From Actinobacteria bacterium OV320 (GTDB lineage: Bacteria > Actinomycetota > Actinomycetes > Streptomycetales > Streptomycetaceae): DNA of 64,000 bases. The DNA is taken from the NCBI GenBank assembly GCA_001298545.1, contig LJCX01000030.1, forward strand, positions 1 through 64,000, written 5' to 3'. Under the pieces are notes generated by a model, which did no database searches, was not told where the DNA came from, and worked only from the letters and a program-made list of their open reading frames with translations. Both the position numbers and the translations under genes were made by a program. This document shows, piece by piece, positions 36,866 to 46,069 of this stretch. Each line of letters begins with the position of its first letter. Positions within the stretch are counted from its first letter, which is position 1.

Positions 36866-39442
36866 TCAGAGCTCGTCCGAGCCGCCCAGACCGGTCAGCG
36901 CGCCCACCGGGTCCGGGTCGGGGGTACCGCGCGGCCACCAGTCCTCCTGGCCCGGTTCGGACTCGTACGCGTACCACAACCCGTCGCGTCCGAAGCGGAG
37001 TTGGACATGGCCGCGGGGGTGGGTGAGGTGGTTGCGGCGCGGGCGGAAGGCCGGGAGGTCGGCGGCGAGGAGCAGCGGCCGGGCCCGGTCGAAACGGCCG
37101 GCCGGCGGGTCCCAGGTCTCCTCCAGGACGGTGAGCCCGTCCGGCCCGCCCTGCCGCCAGGCGGCCACCGCGCGGGCCAGTTCGACGGGGGTGCGGCCGA
37201 CGGCGGCGGCGAGCGCGGCGTAGAGGGCGCGGGTGGTGACGGTGAGCCCGGAACCGGGGCGGGACGCGGCGAGCCGTACGGCGTCCCGCCACAGGGTCAG
37301 CTCGCCGATCTCGTCCTGGCCGCTGACCAGCAGGGCGTGGGCGCGGGCGGCCGCGTCGGTCGCGAGGTGGTCCAGCGCGAAGGAGTCGGGGCCGTTCGGC
37401 GCGGACGGGTAGGCCGGGGGCTGCTCGGGGTGCGGGGGCACGGGCAGCGGGGCGGGCAGCGGCGGGAGCCGGCGCTCGGCGAGGGCTTCGGCGGCCCGTA
37501 CGCCCGGCAGGGGTTCCGGTTCCTGCTCCTGGGCGGCGCGGGCCGCGCGGGTGGCGTTGCGGCGGGACAGCGCGTCGAGCACCTCGCGTTCGCCCCGGCC
37601 GCGCAGCAGGAGCAGCACGAACGGGTCGGCGTCGAGCAGCCGCGCGGTCTGGTAGCAGAGGGCGGCGGCGTGCTTGCAGGGGTGACCGCGGTCGGGGCAG
37701 CTGCACTGCGGCTCGAGGTCGCCGGGGCCCGGAAGCAGCGGCACCCCGCACTCGGCGAGGGACTCGGGCATCTCCTTGTCGAGCAGCGCGGCGATGTGCC
37801 CGGGGCGCTCGACGGCGGCCTCCAGGAAGCGCTCCCAGTCCTCGGCGCCGAGGGTGCGCAGCCGTACCTGTACGCGGTAGGGGCGGGGGCGGCTGCCCTG
37901 CACGTACGCCAGCACGAGCCCGGGGGTGACGGTGATCGCGTCCACGTTCCCCTGCTCGGCGTAACCGCGCCCGCGGGCCAGGCGCTTGGCGTCGAGGGCG
38001 CCCTCCTCCAGCGCGGCGACCCAGGCGTTGCCCCACCAGGTTCCCGCGAAGTTCCCGCCGGTGCGCGGCGGGAAGGCCGGGAAGGTACGGCGGTGCTCGC
38101 CGTCCCGTGCGGGGGCGGCCATGGAACGGGGGGTGCGGGGCGGTTCGGCAGGCAGGGAGGGCGCGCCGCCGAGAGCAATCACGGAGGCCGCAGCTTCGGA
38201 TGAACTTCCGCCGGCCGCCCCCGCGCTGCCGACAGCGCCCCCGGGCTTGGGCTCGGTCCTCGTCCCGGGCTCGGGCTCGGTCCTGGGCTCGGGCTCCGGC
38301 TCGGGCCTGGACTCGGGCTCGGTCCTGGCCTCGGCCCTGGACTCGGGCCTGGGCTCGGCCCTGGACTCCGCCCTGAACTCGGGCTCGGGCTCGGTCCTGG
38401 GCTCGGGCTCGGCTTCGGTCGAGTCCTCCGACGGCATCCGGAAGGCGTCCGCGAGCAACTCCCTTACGGCACGCGCTCGTTCGTCGGCCACCTGGTCAGG
38501 TGCGCCGGGGTGTCGCCGGGCATCGGTGGGGCGAGCGTCCGGGCGGGGGCGGAGGCCGGCATCGCCGCGTGGGGTCCTGCGGCCTGCCCGGGTCGGGGCC
38601 TCGGCCTGGTTCCGGCGGGCAGCCTCCGCGCGGGCGGCGCGCAGGGCCTCCCGCGCGATGTCCCCGGGGCGCGAGCCCGCGCCGCCCTGCTGGGCACCCG
38701 GTTCGGCGGCCACCGGCGAGGCATCGACCGACGAGGCATCGGCCGGCGAGGCCTCCGCCGGCGGGGTGGGGGGCGCTACGGGGTCGGCGTCGGCGGCCGG
38801 GGCCGCTTCCCCGGGGGGCGAGTCCGCCACAGCCGCGGGCTCGGTGTCGGCCGCGGATTCCGCCACCGGCGCTGACTCCGCCGCGCGCCGCAGGGCCGCG
38901 CGGGCCGCGTCGCCAGCGGACGCGGACTCCACCACGGGCGCCGGTTCCACCGCGAACACCGGTTCCGCCACAGGCGCGGATTCCACCGCGGGTGCGGGCT
39001 CCACCGTGGGTGCGGGCTCCGCCGCGCGCCGCAGGGCCGCCCGGGCCGCGTCGCCGCCGGAAGCGGATTCCACCACGGGCGCCGATTCCACCACGGGCGC
39101 CGATTCCGTCGCAGATGCGAGCTCCGCCGCACGCCGCAGCGCCGCGCGGGCCGCGTCGCCGGGCCTGGGGGCGGGATCCCCGGCCCTGGGGGCGGGGTCG
39201 CCGGGCTGTGGCGTGGAGGCGTGTGACGGTGTTCGGGGCGGCCCGTGCGGCGGTGTTTGCGACGGGCGGCGCGGTGCTTGCGTCGGCTCCTGTTCCTGCG
39301 AGCGTTCCCGAGCCGCGCGCAGCGCTCGGCGAGCCTCGTCGGCCGGGCCGGCGCCCTTCTCCCGTTGCTCCTCGGCCGGGACGGCAGCGGCGGTGTCGGC
39401 GGTGTCGGCGACAGCGGTCTCGGCCTTCTCCGTCTCGCCCAT
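36866..39442 (-). CDS. SWIM zinc-finger protein with long repeat-rich N-terminus
   Basis: The 858-residue protein has two parts. The N-terminal half (1-440) is low-complexity: four GDAARAALRRAAE blocks separated by Ala/Pro/Glu/Ser-rich spacers, then an Arg/Glu/Pro repeat. The C-terminal half is a SWIM protein: GTWWGNAWVAALE, a WERFLEAAV helix and the zinc motif CSCPDRGHPCKHAAA (CxCx6CxH), then an Ala/Leu-rich region. SWIM domains bind DNA or proteins and often accompany SNF2 helicases. Its ATG overlaps the helicase stop by 1 nt (TGATG), so the two are translationally coupled and probably form a complex. The N-terminal repeats are much longer than in usual homologues. Confidence 0.85.
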   Translation of the reverse strand: MGETEKAETAVADTADTAAAVPAEEQREKGAGPADEARRALRAARERSQEQEPTQAPRRPSQTPPHGPPRTPSHASTPQPGDPAPRAGDPAPRPGDAARAALRRAAELASATESAPVVESAPVVESASGGDAARAALRRAAEPAPTVEPAPAVESAPVAEPVFAVEPAPVVESASAGDAARAALRRAAESAPVAESAADTEPAAVADSPPGEAAPAADADPVAPPTPPAEASPADASSVDASPVAAEPGAQQGGAGSRPGDIAREALRAARAEAARRNQAEAPTRAGRRTPRGDAGLRPRPDARPTDARRHPGAPDQVADERARAVRELLADAFRMPSEDSTEAEPEPRTEPEPEFRAESRAEPRPESRAEARTEPESRPEPEPEPRTEPEPGTRTEPKPGGAVGSAGAAGGSSSEAAASVIALGGAPSLPAEPPRTPRSMAAPARDGEHRRTFPAFPPRTGGNFAGTWWGNAWVAALEEGALDAKRLARGRGYAEQGNVDAITVTPGLVLAYVQGSRPRPYRVQVRLRTLGAEDWERFLEAAVERPGHIAALLDKEMPESLAECGVPLLPGPGDLEPQCSCPDRGHPCKHAAALCYQTARLLDADPFVLLLLRGRGEREVLDALSRRNATRAARAAQEQEPEPLPGVRAAEALAERRLPPLPAPLPVPPHPEQPPAYPSAPNGPDSFALDHLATDAAARAHALLVSGQDEIGELTLWRDAVRLAASRPGSGLTVTTRALYAALAAAVGRTPVELARAVAAWRQGGPDGLTVLEETWDPPAGRFDRARPLLLAADLPAFRPRRNHLTHPRGHVQLRFGRDGLWYAYESEPGQEDWWPRGTPDPDPVGALTGLGGSDEL

Positions 39443-42285
39443 CACGCCTCCCTCCGCAGTCTGACCAGGTCGGTCAGTTCGCGGTCCGTGAGTTCGGTGA
39501 GGGCCGACTCGCCGGAGCCGAGGATCGCGTCGGCCAGGGCGCGCTTCGCCTGGAGCATCTCGGCGATGCGGTCCTCGACCGTGCCCTCGGTGATGAGGCG
39601 GTGCACCTGGACCGGCTGGGTCTGGCCGATGCGGTAGGCGCGGTCGGTGGCCTGTTCCTCCACCGCTGGGTTCCACCAGCGGTCGAAGTGGACGACATGG
39701 CCCGCGCGGGTGAGGTTGAGGCCGGTGCCGGCGGCCTTCAGGGAGAGGACGAGAACCGGGGTCGCACCGGCCTGGAAGCGGTCCACCATGCGCTCCCGCT
39801 CGGGGACCGGGGTGCCGCCGTGCAGCAGGTCGACCGGGACCGCGCGGGCGGTGAGGTGGGCGGTGATCAGACGGGCCATGCCGACGTACTGCGTGAAGAC
39901 GATGGCCGAGCCGTCCTCGGCGAGCAGAGTGTCCAGCAGTTCGTCCAGCAGGGCGAGTTTGCCGGAGCGGGCGGCCAGGGCGTCGCCGACGGAGGCGGTC
40001 TCCTCCTTGAGGTACAGGGCCGGGTGGTCGCAGATCTGCTTGAGCGCGCCCAGCAGTTTCAGCACCAGGCCACGCCGGGCGATGCCGTCCGCCGTCTCGA
40101 TGGCCAGCAGCGACTCCCGCACCACCGCCTCGTACAGCGCGGCCTGTTCGCGGGTGAGCGGCACCGGGTGGTCGGTCTCGGTCTTGGGCGGCAGCTCGGG
40201 CACGATGCCGGGGTCGGACTTCTTGCGGCGCAGGAGGAACGGGCGGACCAGCCGGGCAAGGCGCTCCACCGCCTGGTCGTCCTCGCCGTTCTCGACCGCG
40301 CGCGCGTGCCGGGCGCGGAAGGACTTCAGGGGGCCGAGGAGTCCGGGTGTCGTCCAGTCGAGCAGGGCCCACAGCTCGGAGAGGTTGTTCTCGACGGGGG
40401 TGCCGGTCAGGGCCACGCGCGCGGAGGTCGGGATCGTGCGCAGGGCCTTCGCCGTCGCCGAGTAGGGGTTCTTCACGTGCTGGGCCTCGTCGGCGACGAC
40501 CATGCCCCAGGGCTGCCCGGCGAGGGTGGGCGCCGCCGAGCGCATCGTGCCGTACGTGGTGAGGACGAAGCCGCCGCCGAGGTCCGCGAGGCTGCGGTCG
40601 GGGCCGTGGAAACGGCGGACCGGGACGCCGGGCGCGAAGCGGTTGATCTCGCGCTGCCAGTTGCCCAGCAGGGAGGCCGGGCAGACCACCAGGGTCGGTT
40701 CGGTGCGGGCCCGCTTCAGGTGCAGGGCGATGACGGTGATCGTCTTGCCGAGGCCCATGTCGTCGGCGAGGCAGCCGCCGAGGCCGAGGGAGGTCATGAG
40801 GTCCAGCCAGGCCAGTCCGCGCAGCTGGTAGTCGCGCAGGGTGGCGTGCAGACCGGCGGGCGGATCGGCGGGGTGCACGCCGGTGGTGAGGCGGTCACGC
40901 AGGGCGGCCAGGGCGCCGACGGGGACCGCCTCGACGCTCTCGCCGTCGACCTCCGCGGTACCGCTGAGGGCGACGGACAGGGCGTCGACCGGGTCGAGCA
41001 GGCCCAGTTCCCGCTTGCGGGCCTTGCGCACGAGGGCCGGGTCGACCAGGACCCACTGGTCACGGAGCCGGACCACCGGGCGGTGGGCCTCCGCCAGGGT
41101 GTCCATCTCGGCCTCGCTGAGCGGATCGCCGCCGAGCGCCAGCTGCCAGCGGAACTGGAGCAGTTCCTCGCTCTCGAAGAAGCCGGTGCCGTCGGTCGCC
41201 GAGCCGGGCGCGGTCCTGACCACCGCGGCCGCGCTGAGGTCCTGCGCCAGGTCCCTCGGCCAGTGCACGGCGACTCCGGCCGTCGCGAGCCGGGTGGCCG
41301 CCACCCCGAGCAGATCGCTCAGCTCGTCCTCGGACAGGGCCAGGACGTCCGGCGCGTCCTGTTCGGCGAGCCGGGCGAGCGGCGGCCAGACGCGGGCCGC
41401 GCGCCGTACGGCGAGGGCGGCGTCCACGCGTGCGCGTGCCCCGAAGGCGGCGTCGGCCTCGCCCGCCCACAGGGACGCGGCGTCGGTCATCAGGGTGGGG
41501 TCGGCGAGGCTGTGCACCTGGACGATCGCGGCGCCCGCCCGGCGCGCCCGCTCGCCGTCGTCGAGCCGGTCGAACATGTCGTAGGCGGACAGGTCGAGGC
41601 GGAGCGAGATCCGCACGCCCGCGTCCATGCCGGCGGCGACCTCCGCGGCCCAGTCGTGCGCGCCGGGCAGCCGTTGGGGCCGGCGGTCGGCGAAGGGCTT
41701 CCCGCACGCGTGCGGTGCGGCCGGGGTGCGGGGCAGGGTGTCCGCCACGGCGTCCAGGAAGGACCGCATCAGGGCCTCGGGCCGGGGCAGCAGCAGCGGC
41801 CCGGAGCCGGGGAGCGGCACCGCGTGGCCCTCGTGCGGGAGCGCGGCGGCGACCGCGCGCAGATGGGCGATGTCCTCCGGGTCCAGCGGGCCCGCCCGCC
41901 AGGCGTCGTGTCCCGTGGGCGTCAGGCCGGGCAGCAGACGGCCGCGGGCGGTGAGCCGCAGCGCGTGCAGCGCGGCCGCGCCCCAGCAGGCGGTCGCCGG
42001 GTGGGCGGCGGGGTCGCGGCGGGCCCGCACGAGCAGCGGGAGCGCCTTGTCGAGCGGCAGGGACAGGGCGGGGGCCTGCGCGCGGCGGATGGCGGAGCCG
42101 CGGCGCCGGACGACGGTGAGCTCCGTGTGCTCCGCGTCCGCCGTGGTGGGCAGCGGGCCGTCCGCCGGGTCCCAGAAGGCGACGCGGCCCTCGCGCGGGA
42201 GGGGCGCGGGCAGGAAGACGGCGGCGAGCCGAACGCAGCCGGAGCCGGGCTCCGCCGCGACCGCGCCGTCGGCCATGACGCTCAT
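39442..42285 (-). CDS. SNF2-family DNA-dependent ATPase/helicase
   Basis: The 947-residue protein has an N-terminal SNF2-associated bacterial domain (about 1-450) followed by both helicase lobes. Motif I is DDMGLGKTITVIAL, motif II DEAQHVKNP, motif III LTGTPVENNLSELW. In the second lobe come VFTQYVGMARLI, KAAGTGLNLTRAGHVVHFD and motif VI ATDRAYRIGQ. These enzymes translocate along duplex DNA and remodel nucleoprotein. It is followed with a 1-nt overlap by the SWIM gene; pairing of an SNF2 ATPase with a SWIM protein is widespread in actinomycetes. Several phage-defence systems use SNF2 proteins, but nothing here shows that role. The gap upstream to 42424 is 138 bp. Confidence 0.92.
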   Translation of the reverse strand: MSVMADGAVAAEPGSGCVRLAAVFLPAPLPREGRVAFWDPADGPLPTTADAEHTELTVVRRRGSAIRRAQAPALSLPLDKALPLLVRARRDPAAHPATACWGAAALHALRLTARGRLLPGLTPTGHDAWRAGPLDPEDIAHLRAVAAALPHEGHAVPLPGSGPLLLPRPEALMRSFLDAVADTLPRTPAAPHACGKPFADRRPQRLPGAHDWAAEVAAGMDAGVRISLRLDLSAYDMFDRLDDGERARRAGAAIVQVHSLADPTLMTDAASLWAGEADAAFGARARVDAALAVRRAARVWPPLARLAEQDAPDVLALSEDELSDLLGVAATRLATAGVAVHWPRDLAQDLSAAAVVRTAPGSATDGTGFFESEELLQFRWQLALGGDPLSEAEMDTLAEAHRPVVRLRDQWVLVDPALVRKARKRELGLLDPVDALSVALSGTAEVDGESVEAVPVGALAALRDRLTTGVHPADPPAGLHATLRDYQLRGLAWLDLMTSLGLGGCLADDMGLGKTITVIALHLKRARTEPTLVVCPASLLGNWQREINRFAPGVPVRRFHGPDRSLADLGGGFVLTTYGTMRSAAPTLAGQPWGMVVADEAQHVKNPYSATAKALRTIPTSARVALTGTPVENNLSELWALLDWTTPGLLGPLKSFRARHARAVENGEDDQAVERLARLVRPFLLRRKKSDPGIVPELPPKTETDHPVPLTREQAALYEAVVRESLLAIETADGIARRGLVLKLLGALKQICDHPALYLKEETASVGDALAARSGKLALLDELLDTLLAEDGSAIVFTQYVGMARLITAHLTARAVPVDLLHGGTPVPERERMVDRFQAGATPVLVLSLKAAGTGLNLTRAGHVVHFDRWWNPAVEEQATDRAYRIGQTQPVQVHRLITEGTVEDRIAEMLQAKRALADAILGSGESALTELTDRELTDLVRLRREA

Positions 42286-42423
42286 GCCGTGTGTCCACCT
42301 CCCGCCCGCATGTCGGATCAGTCGTCTTCGACTCTACGGGCGGGGTCTGACAATCGGTCCCGGCGGCCGGCCGGGTCACGGCGTTGCGGCCCGGTCACGG
42401 CCGTCCGGCCCGGGCGGGACCGG

Positions 42424-43017
42424 TCAGGGGACCGTGCGGGAGACCACGTAGACGAAGGGGTAGACGGCGTTGCCGGTGTTCACCACCACGTCCAGCGTCG
42501 GCATGGGCTTCTTCTGTTCGTGGACGATGCCGAAGTCGTCCCCGGGGCGCGAGCCGGGGCCCGTGAACTTCCAGCCCGTGACCTCCTGGTCGCGGGCGCT
42601 GATGGTGATCTCGCCCTTCTTCAGGTCGGCCCTGCTGACGCCGATGCCGGCGAGGAACTCGTCCAGTCCCGCCTGGGTGGTCTGGAACTGCGCGTACAGA
42701 CGGCTGGTCTTCCAGTTGTTCGTCTCGTAGTAGGCGACCTGGTTCGACGGGTGCGGGATCGGCACCTGGTACAGACGGCGCTGGACCTTCGACGGCCAGC
42801 CCTCGGTCAGGCCGGTCGCCGAGTACTTCGCCTCTTTGTCCTTGCCGCTGTCGCGGCTCTGGTTGGCGGAGATCACCAGGTAGCCGGCCGGGACACCGAT
42901 GAGCAGCACGATGATCAGCAGGGTGAGCGCCCTGCGGCGGATCACGTGCCGGCGGTCCTCCGGCGGGCGGTGCGGCTCGTCGGGGGGCGCGGCCTGGCGG
43001 GGCAGCGATGCTGTCAT
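42424..43017 (-). CDS. Hypothetical single-pass membrane protein
   Basis: The 197-residue protein has a basic, Pro-rich cytoplasmic N-terminus (about 1-25), one transmembrane helix (LTLLIIVLLIGVPAGYLVI, about 30-48) and an extracellular domain with no recognisable motif (WPSKVQRRLYQVPIPHPSN). I do not recognise a family. It lies between the ROK kinase and the helicase genes, all leftward; its ATG falls inside a 38-bp tandem repeat that also covers the ROK stop. Confidence 0.75.
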   Translation of the reverse strand: MTASLPRQAAPPDEPHRPPEDRRHVIRRRALTLLIIVLLIGVPAGYLVISANQSRDSGKDKEAKYSATGLTEGWPSKVQRRLYQVPIPHPSNQVAYYETNNWKTSRLYAQFQTTQAGLDEFLAGIGVSRADLKKGEITISARDQEVTGWKFTGPGSRPGDDFGIVHEQKKPMPTLDVVVNTGNAVYPFVYVVSRTVP

Positions 43018-43107
43018 GCGGTGTCCCGGGTCGTGCGGGGCGGTGCGGCGGTCATGCGGTGTCCTGGGTCGTGCGGGGTGGTACGGCGCTCACGCCGTGT
43101 CCTGGGT
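43014..43107. repeat. 38-bp tandem repeat spanning ROK stop and next start
   Basis: The unit beginning TCATGCGGTGTCC repeats at 43014, 43052 and (partially) 43090. Read on the minus strand, each copy encodes TQDTA followed by TGA, the C-terminus of the ROK kinase, and the most downstream copy supplies the ATGA at the start of the membrane protein gene. The 3' end of the kinase gene has therefore been duplicated. Confidence 0.85.
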
Positions 43108-44238
43108 ACGGCGGGCCGCCTCGGTGAACCGTTCGAAGCGCTCGTAGCGCTCCACGCGGCGGCGCTTGGCGCGCCGGAAGCGGCGGGCGACCAGACGGGC
43201 CAGGTCGGCCGCGCCGACCATACCCGCCTCGGGGCCCAGCTGGGCGCGGACGATACGGGCCTCGGGCCGGTAGCCGCGGCCGGTGAGCTGGCGCTTGAAC
43301 GCGTCCCGCGCGGGGCTGATCAGCAGGTCGTCGGCGGCCGAGACGCCACCGCCGATCACGAAGCAGGACGGGTCGAGGGCGGCGGCCAGGTTGGCGATGC
43401 CGACGCCGAGCCACTGGCCGATGTCCTGGAGCAGCTCGATGCACATGGCGTCGCCCTCGCGGGCCAGCTCGGTGATCATCGGGCCGGTGATGTCAGCGAT
43501 GTTGCCCTTGACGTGCTCGATGATCCCGTAGGCGACCGGGGAGTCGGCGGCGGCCAGTTCGCGGGCCTCCCTGACCAGCGCGTTGCCCGAGCTGTACTGC
43601 TCCCAGCAGCCTCGGTTGCCGCACGGGCAGCGGTGGCCGCCGGGCACGACCTGCATATGGCCGAACTCGCCGGCGACGCCGTACTTGCCGCGCTTGACCT
43701 GGCCGTCCTCCAGGATCGCGCCGCCGATGCCGGTGCCGAGCGTGATCATGACGAGGTGGTCCTCGCCACGGCCCGCGCCGAAGCGCCACTCCGCCCAGGC
43801 GGCGGTGTTGGCGTCGTTGTCCACCAGGACGGGAACCGCGAGACGGCCGGAGAGGCGGTCGCGCAGCGGCTCGTTGCGCCACGACAGGTGGGGCGGGAAC
43901 AGGACGCGGTTGCGGTCCGCGTCGACCCACCCCGCCGCGCCGACGCCGACCGCGTGCACGTCGTGGCGGTCGGACAGGTCCAGGACCAGCTCGACGATCG
44001 TGTCCTCGACGACCTTCGGGCTCTTGGACTTGTCCGGAGTCTCCGCGCGGATCTTCTCCAGGATGTTGCCGTCGGCGTCGACCACCCCTGCCATCACCTT
44101 GGTGCCGCCGATGTCGATGCCGACCGTCGGCACACGGGGCGCGGTGAGGTGCGATCGGCGCTCCCTCGTGCCCACGGTGCGGAGTGCGGGCGCGCGGCGG
44201 GAGCCGATGGGGGCGGTGAAGTTGCCGTAGGTGCTCAT
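43090..44238 (-). CDS. ROK-family sugar kinase
   Basis: The 382-residue protein has an extra N-terminal segment (about 35 residues), then the ROK ATP-binding motif GIDIGGTKVMAGVVD, the second phosphate loop LGTGIGGAI, the sugar-binding GEFGHMQV and zinc-site CPCGNRGCWEQYSSG. It phosphorylates glucose or a related hexose; no helix-turn-helix is present, so it is a kinase rather than a ROK repressor. It is longer at both ends than typical glucokinase (about 315 residues): the C-terminus is an Arg/Glu-rich helix (RRFRRAKRRRVERYERFERF). The housekeeping glkA is probably elsewhere. Confidence 0.9.
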   Translation of the reverse strand: MSTYGNFTAPIGSRRAPALRTVGTRERRSHLTAPRVPTVGIDIGGTKVMAGVVDADGNILEKIRAETPDKSKSPKVVEDTIVELVLDLSDRHDVHAVGVGAAGWVDADRNRVLFPPHLSWRNEPLRDRLSGRLAVPVLVDNDANTAAWAEWRFGAGRGEDHLVMITLGTGIGGAILEDGQVKRGKYGVAGEFGHMQVVPGGHRCPCGNRGCWEQYSSGNALVREARELAAADSPVAYGIIEHVKGNIADITGPMITELAREGDAMCIELLQDIGQWLGVGIANLAAALDPSCFVIGGGVSAADDLLISPARDAFKRQLTGRGYRPEARIVRAQLGPEAGMVGAADLARLVARRFRRAKRRRVERYERFERFTEAARRTQDTA

Positions 44239-44485
44239 CGTCGCCGATTCTGCCTCACCCTCCCGCCGGGTGCCGAGCCGGGCGGCGGCGGGGGCGGGCG
44301 GCCTCTGCCGTGCCCGGGCGCGTCGTGGCCGGTCGCACCGGGTACGGCCGGGCGTCGGCGCGGCCCCGGCTTCCCCGGGAGCCTCCCGTGCGGACCATGC
44401 CGTCGACGCGGGGTCCGGCAGGCGCCCGCGTCGCCACGCGCCGGACCCCGCTCACCGGCGCCGAACGGTCCCGCCGCCGCCCCGC

Positions 44486-44510
44486 GATCCGATCCGATCC
44501 GATCCGATCC
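44486..44510. repeat. GATCC microsatellite, five copies
   Basis: Five exact tandem copies of GATCC lie at the 3' side of the ABC ATPase remnant. The region 44239-44515 otherwise shows no supported gene. Confidence 0.9.
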
Positions 44511-44514
44511 GCAC

Positions 44515-44621
44515 GACGGGACCAGGACCGGCGCAGTTCGTGGCGGAGGTCGTCCAGGTCGTCGCCACCCGCCAGCTGGCGCGTGAGCTCCTCCAGGGTG
44601 ATCCCGTCACGGGGGGGTGCC
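44515..44621 (-). pseudogene. C-terminal remnant of sugar ABC ATPase
   Basis: On the minus strand this stretch codes PPRDGITLEELTRQLAGGDD followed by a helical LDDLRHELRR. This is the usual last segment of ribose/inositol-type ABC ATPases (LTRQMAGG-like). It is cut from the rest of the gene, at 46070-46488, by the IS110-family element. The end of the frame is uncertain because of the GATCC repeat next to it. Confidence 0.65.
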
Positions 44622-44634
44622 CCTATGGGTTTCG

Positions 44635-45837
44635 TCAAGCTGATGTGGCGGGCTGTGGGTCGTAGAAGGTGCCGTCGCGGAGCATTGCGAAGAGCACGTC
44701 GGCTCGTCGTCTGGCGAGGCAGAGGAGGGCTTGGGTGTGGTGCTTTCCCTGGCTGATCTTCTTGTCGTAGTAGGTCCGGGAGGCCGGGTCGGCCAGAGCC
44801 GCGAACGCGGACAGGAAGAAGGCCCGTTTGAGCTGCTTGTTTCCGCGCCGGGATGGTTGTTCGCCGCGGATCGAGGAGCCCGAGCTGCGGGTTGTTGGGG
44901 CGAGGCCGGCGTAGGCGGCGAGGTGGGCGGCGGTCGGGAACGAACTGCCGTCACCGACGTCGATGAGGATGCGGGCTCCGGTCCTGACGCCGATCCCCGG
45001 CATGGACGTCAGGACCTTCGAAAGAGGGTGGTTCTCCAGCAGTTCCTCGATCCGTGTGGCCAGGAGTTTCCGCTGGTCAAGCACCGCTCGGAGCGAGTTG
45101 GTGAGGCTGGGGACGATCAGAGCAGCCGCGTCGGTGCCCGGGACGACAACGGTCTGTTCGTCCAAGGCGGTGAAGATGTGCTCGACGAGGCGCTCGGCCA
45201 TCCGCGGCGCCTTCGGACGTATCAACGCAGTGAGCCGGCGCCGTCCGGCTTTGCGGATCTGGGCCGGGGAGCCGAACTGGTCGAGGAGTTCGAGCACGGC
45301 CGGGTGCTGGATGCGCGGGCCCAGGACCCGTTCCAGCGACGGGTGGATCTGCGTCAGCAGGCCCCGCAGGCGGTTGCTGATGCGGGTTGCTTCGCCGGCC
45401 AGGTCGTCGTCGAAGCCGACGATCATCTCCAGCTCGGCGATGGTCTCGTCCTCGAGGTCGACCGAGCGGAGCGTGTGAGGCATGACGCGGGCCGCGTCGG
45501 CGATGACGAACGCGTCGCGGGCGTCTGTCTTGGCCTCGCCGGGATAGAGGTCGGCGATCCGCCGCATCGTCAGCCCGGGCAGATAGGCAACCTCGCAGCC
45601 CATGTCCCGGGCCACCGCCAGCGGCAGAGCCCCGATCGAGGCCGGCTGGTCGACCACCACGAGCACGGTCCCGTGCTTGGCCTGCAGTTTCCCGAACACT
45701 TCGCGGAGCTTCGGCTCGCTGTTGGGCAGCCGCTTGTCGAAGGCCTTCTTCCCGGCCGGGGTGACGGCGGTGGCGTGGTGTTCGCCTTTGCCGACGTCCA
45801 GGCCGAGGAAGGCGCCGATGTCACTGACGTCGATCAC
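44635..45837 (-). CDS. IS110-family transposase (DEDD recombinase)
   Basis: The 400-residue transposase has an N-terminal RuvC-like DEDD domain (FLGLDVGKGEHHATAV, VLVVVDQPASIG, and DARDAFVIADAAR) and a C-terminal Transposase_20 domain (MPGIGVRTGARILIDVGDG, AAYAGLAPTTRSSGSS with the likely catalytic Ser). Both domains are needed for IS110 recombination. The GTG start at 45837 has AAGGA 5 nt upstream. The long upstream non-coding end is the IS110-group layout in which the bridge (seeker) RNA is encoded 5' of the transposase. Confidence 0.93.
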   Translation of the reverse strand: MIDVSDIGAFLGLDVGKGEHHATAVTPAGKKAFDKRLPNSEPKLREVFGKLQAKHGTVLVVVDQPASIGALPLAVARDMGCEVAYLPGLTMRRIADLYPGEAKTDARDAFVIADAARVMPHTLRSVDLEDETIAELEMIVGFDDDLAGEATRISNRLRGLLTQIHPSLERVLGPRIQHPAVLELLDQFGSPAQIRKAGRRRLTALIRPKAPRMAERLVEHIFTALDEQTVVVPGTDAAALIVPSLTNSLRAVLDQRKLLATRIEELLENHPLSKVLTSMPGIGVRTGARILIDVGDGSSFPTAAHLAAYAGLAPTTRSSGSSIRGEQPSRRGNKQLKRAFFLSAFAALADPASRTYYDKKISQGKHHTQALLCLARRRADVLFAMLRDGTFYDPQPATSA

Positions 45838-46069
45838 ATGCGTCCTTCGGTCGTCCTCGCCCGGCCGTCCACGGCACCGATCGCCACATCCACATTACGA
45901 AGAGCCTCCCGACCTACGAAGAAGCCGGTGGTCATGCCCCTAATCAGCGGTCTGTCGATGCCTCCGGAGCCGGTGACACCACCCCCCAAGACATGCGATC
46001 GACAGGGGGAGAAAGTCATGCCAACTCCGAAGGCCAGGCGCCCCATTGCGGGGCTACCAAAACGGTAAT
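45838..46069 (-). ncRNA. Predicted IS110 bridge RNA region
   Basis: IS110 elements carry a structured RNA in the non-coding end before the transposase gene; it pairs with donor and target DNA to direct insertion. This 230-bp stretch is in that place and orientation and has no coding bias. An 8-nt GGGGGGTG on the transcribed strand (45987-45980) is complementary to CACCCCCC in the minus-strand target flank at 44619-44612, which may be a target guide. Exact RNA ends and folding are not determined. Confidence 0.5.

Larger units (their letters stand above)
44622..46069 (-). mobile_element. IS110-family insertion sequence (boundaries approximate)
   Basis: About 1.45 kb comprises an IS110 transposase gene (44635-45837) and a long non-coding end upstream of it (45838-46069). 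It sits inside a sugar ABC ATPase gene, whose two parts flank it in the same orientation. As usual for this family there are no terminal inverted repeats, so the ends are inferred from where the ATPase sequence stops and resumes. A CCCAT pentamer occurs at both inner edges. The transposase frame is intact, so the element may be active. Confidence 0.8.

Noticed and set aside
36866..42285. Phage-defence island around the SNF2 helicase
   Set aside because: SNF2-SWIM pairs are widespread in actinomycete core regions, and no nuclease, methylase or other defence gene accompanies it here.
38500..44586. Very long plus-strand open frame (about 2,000 codons) antisense to the SWIM/helicase/ROK genes
   Set aside because: It is a mirror of real genes in high-GC DNA: its residues are Arg/Gly/His-rich without motifs, and the opposite strand encodes complete recognisable proteins.
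44255..44638. 127-codon minus-strand frame beginning MTKPIGAPPRDG
   Set aside because: Its start lies inside the insertion sequence edge and only the middle resembles a protein; it is the C-terminal remnant of the ABC ATPase run into non-coding DNA.
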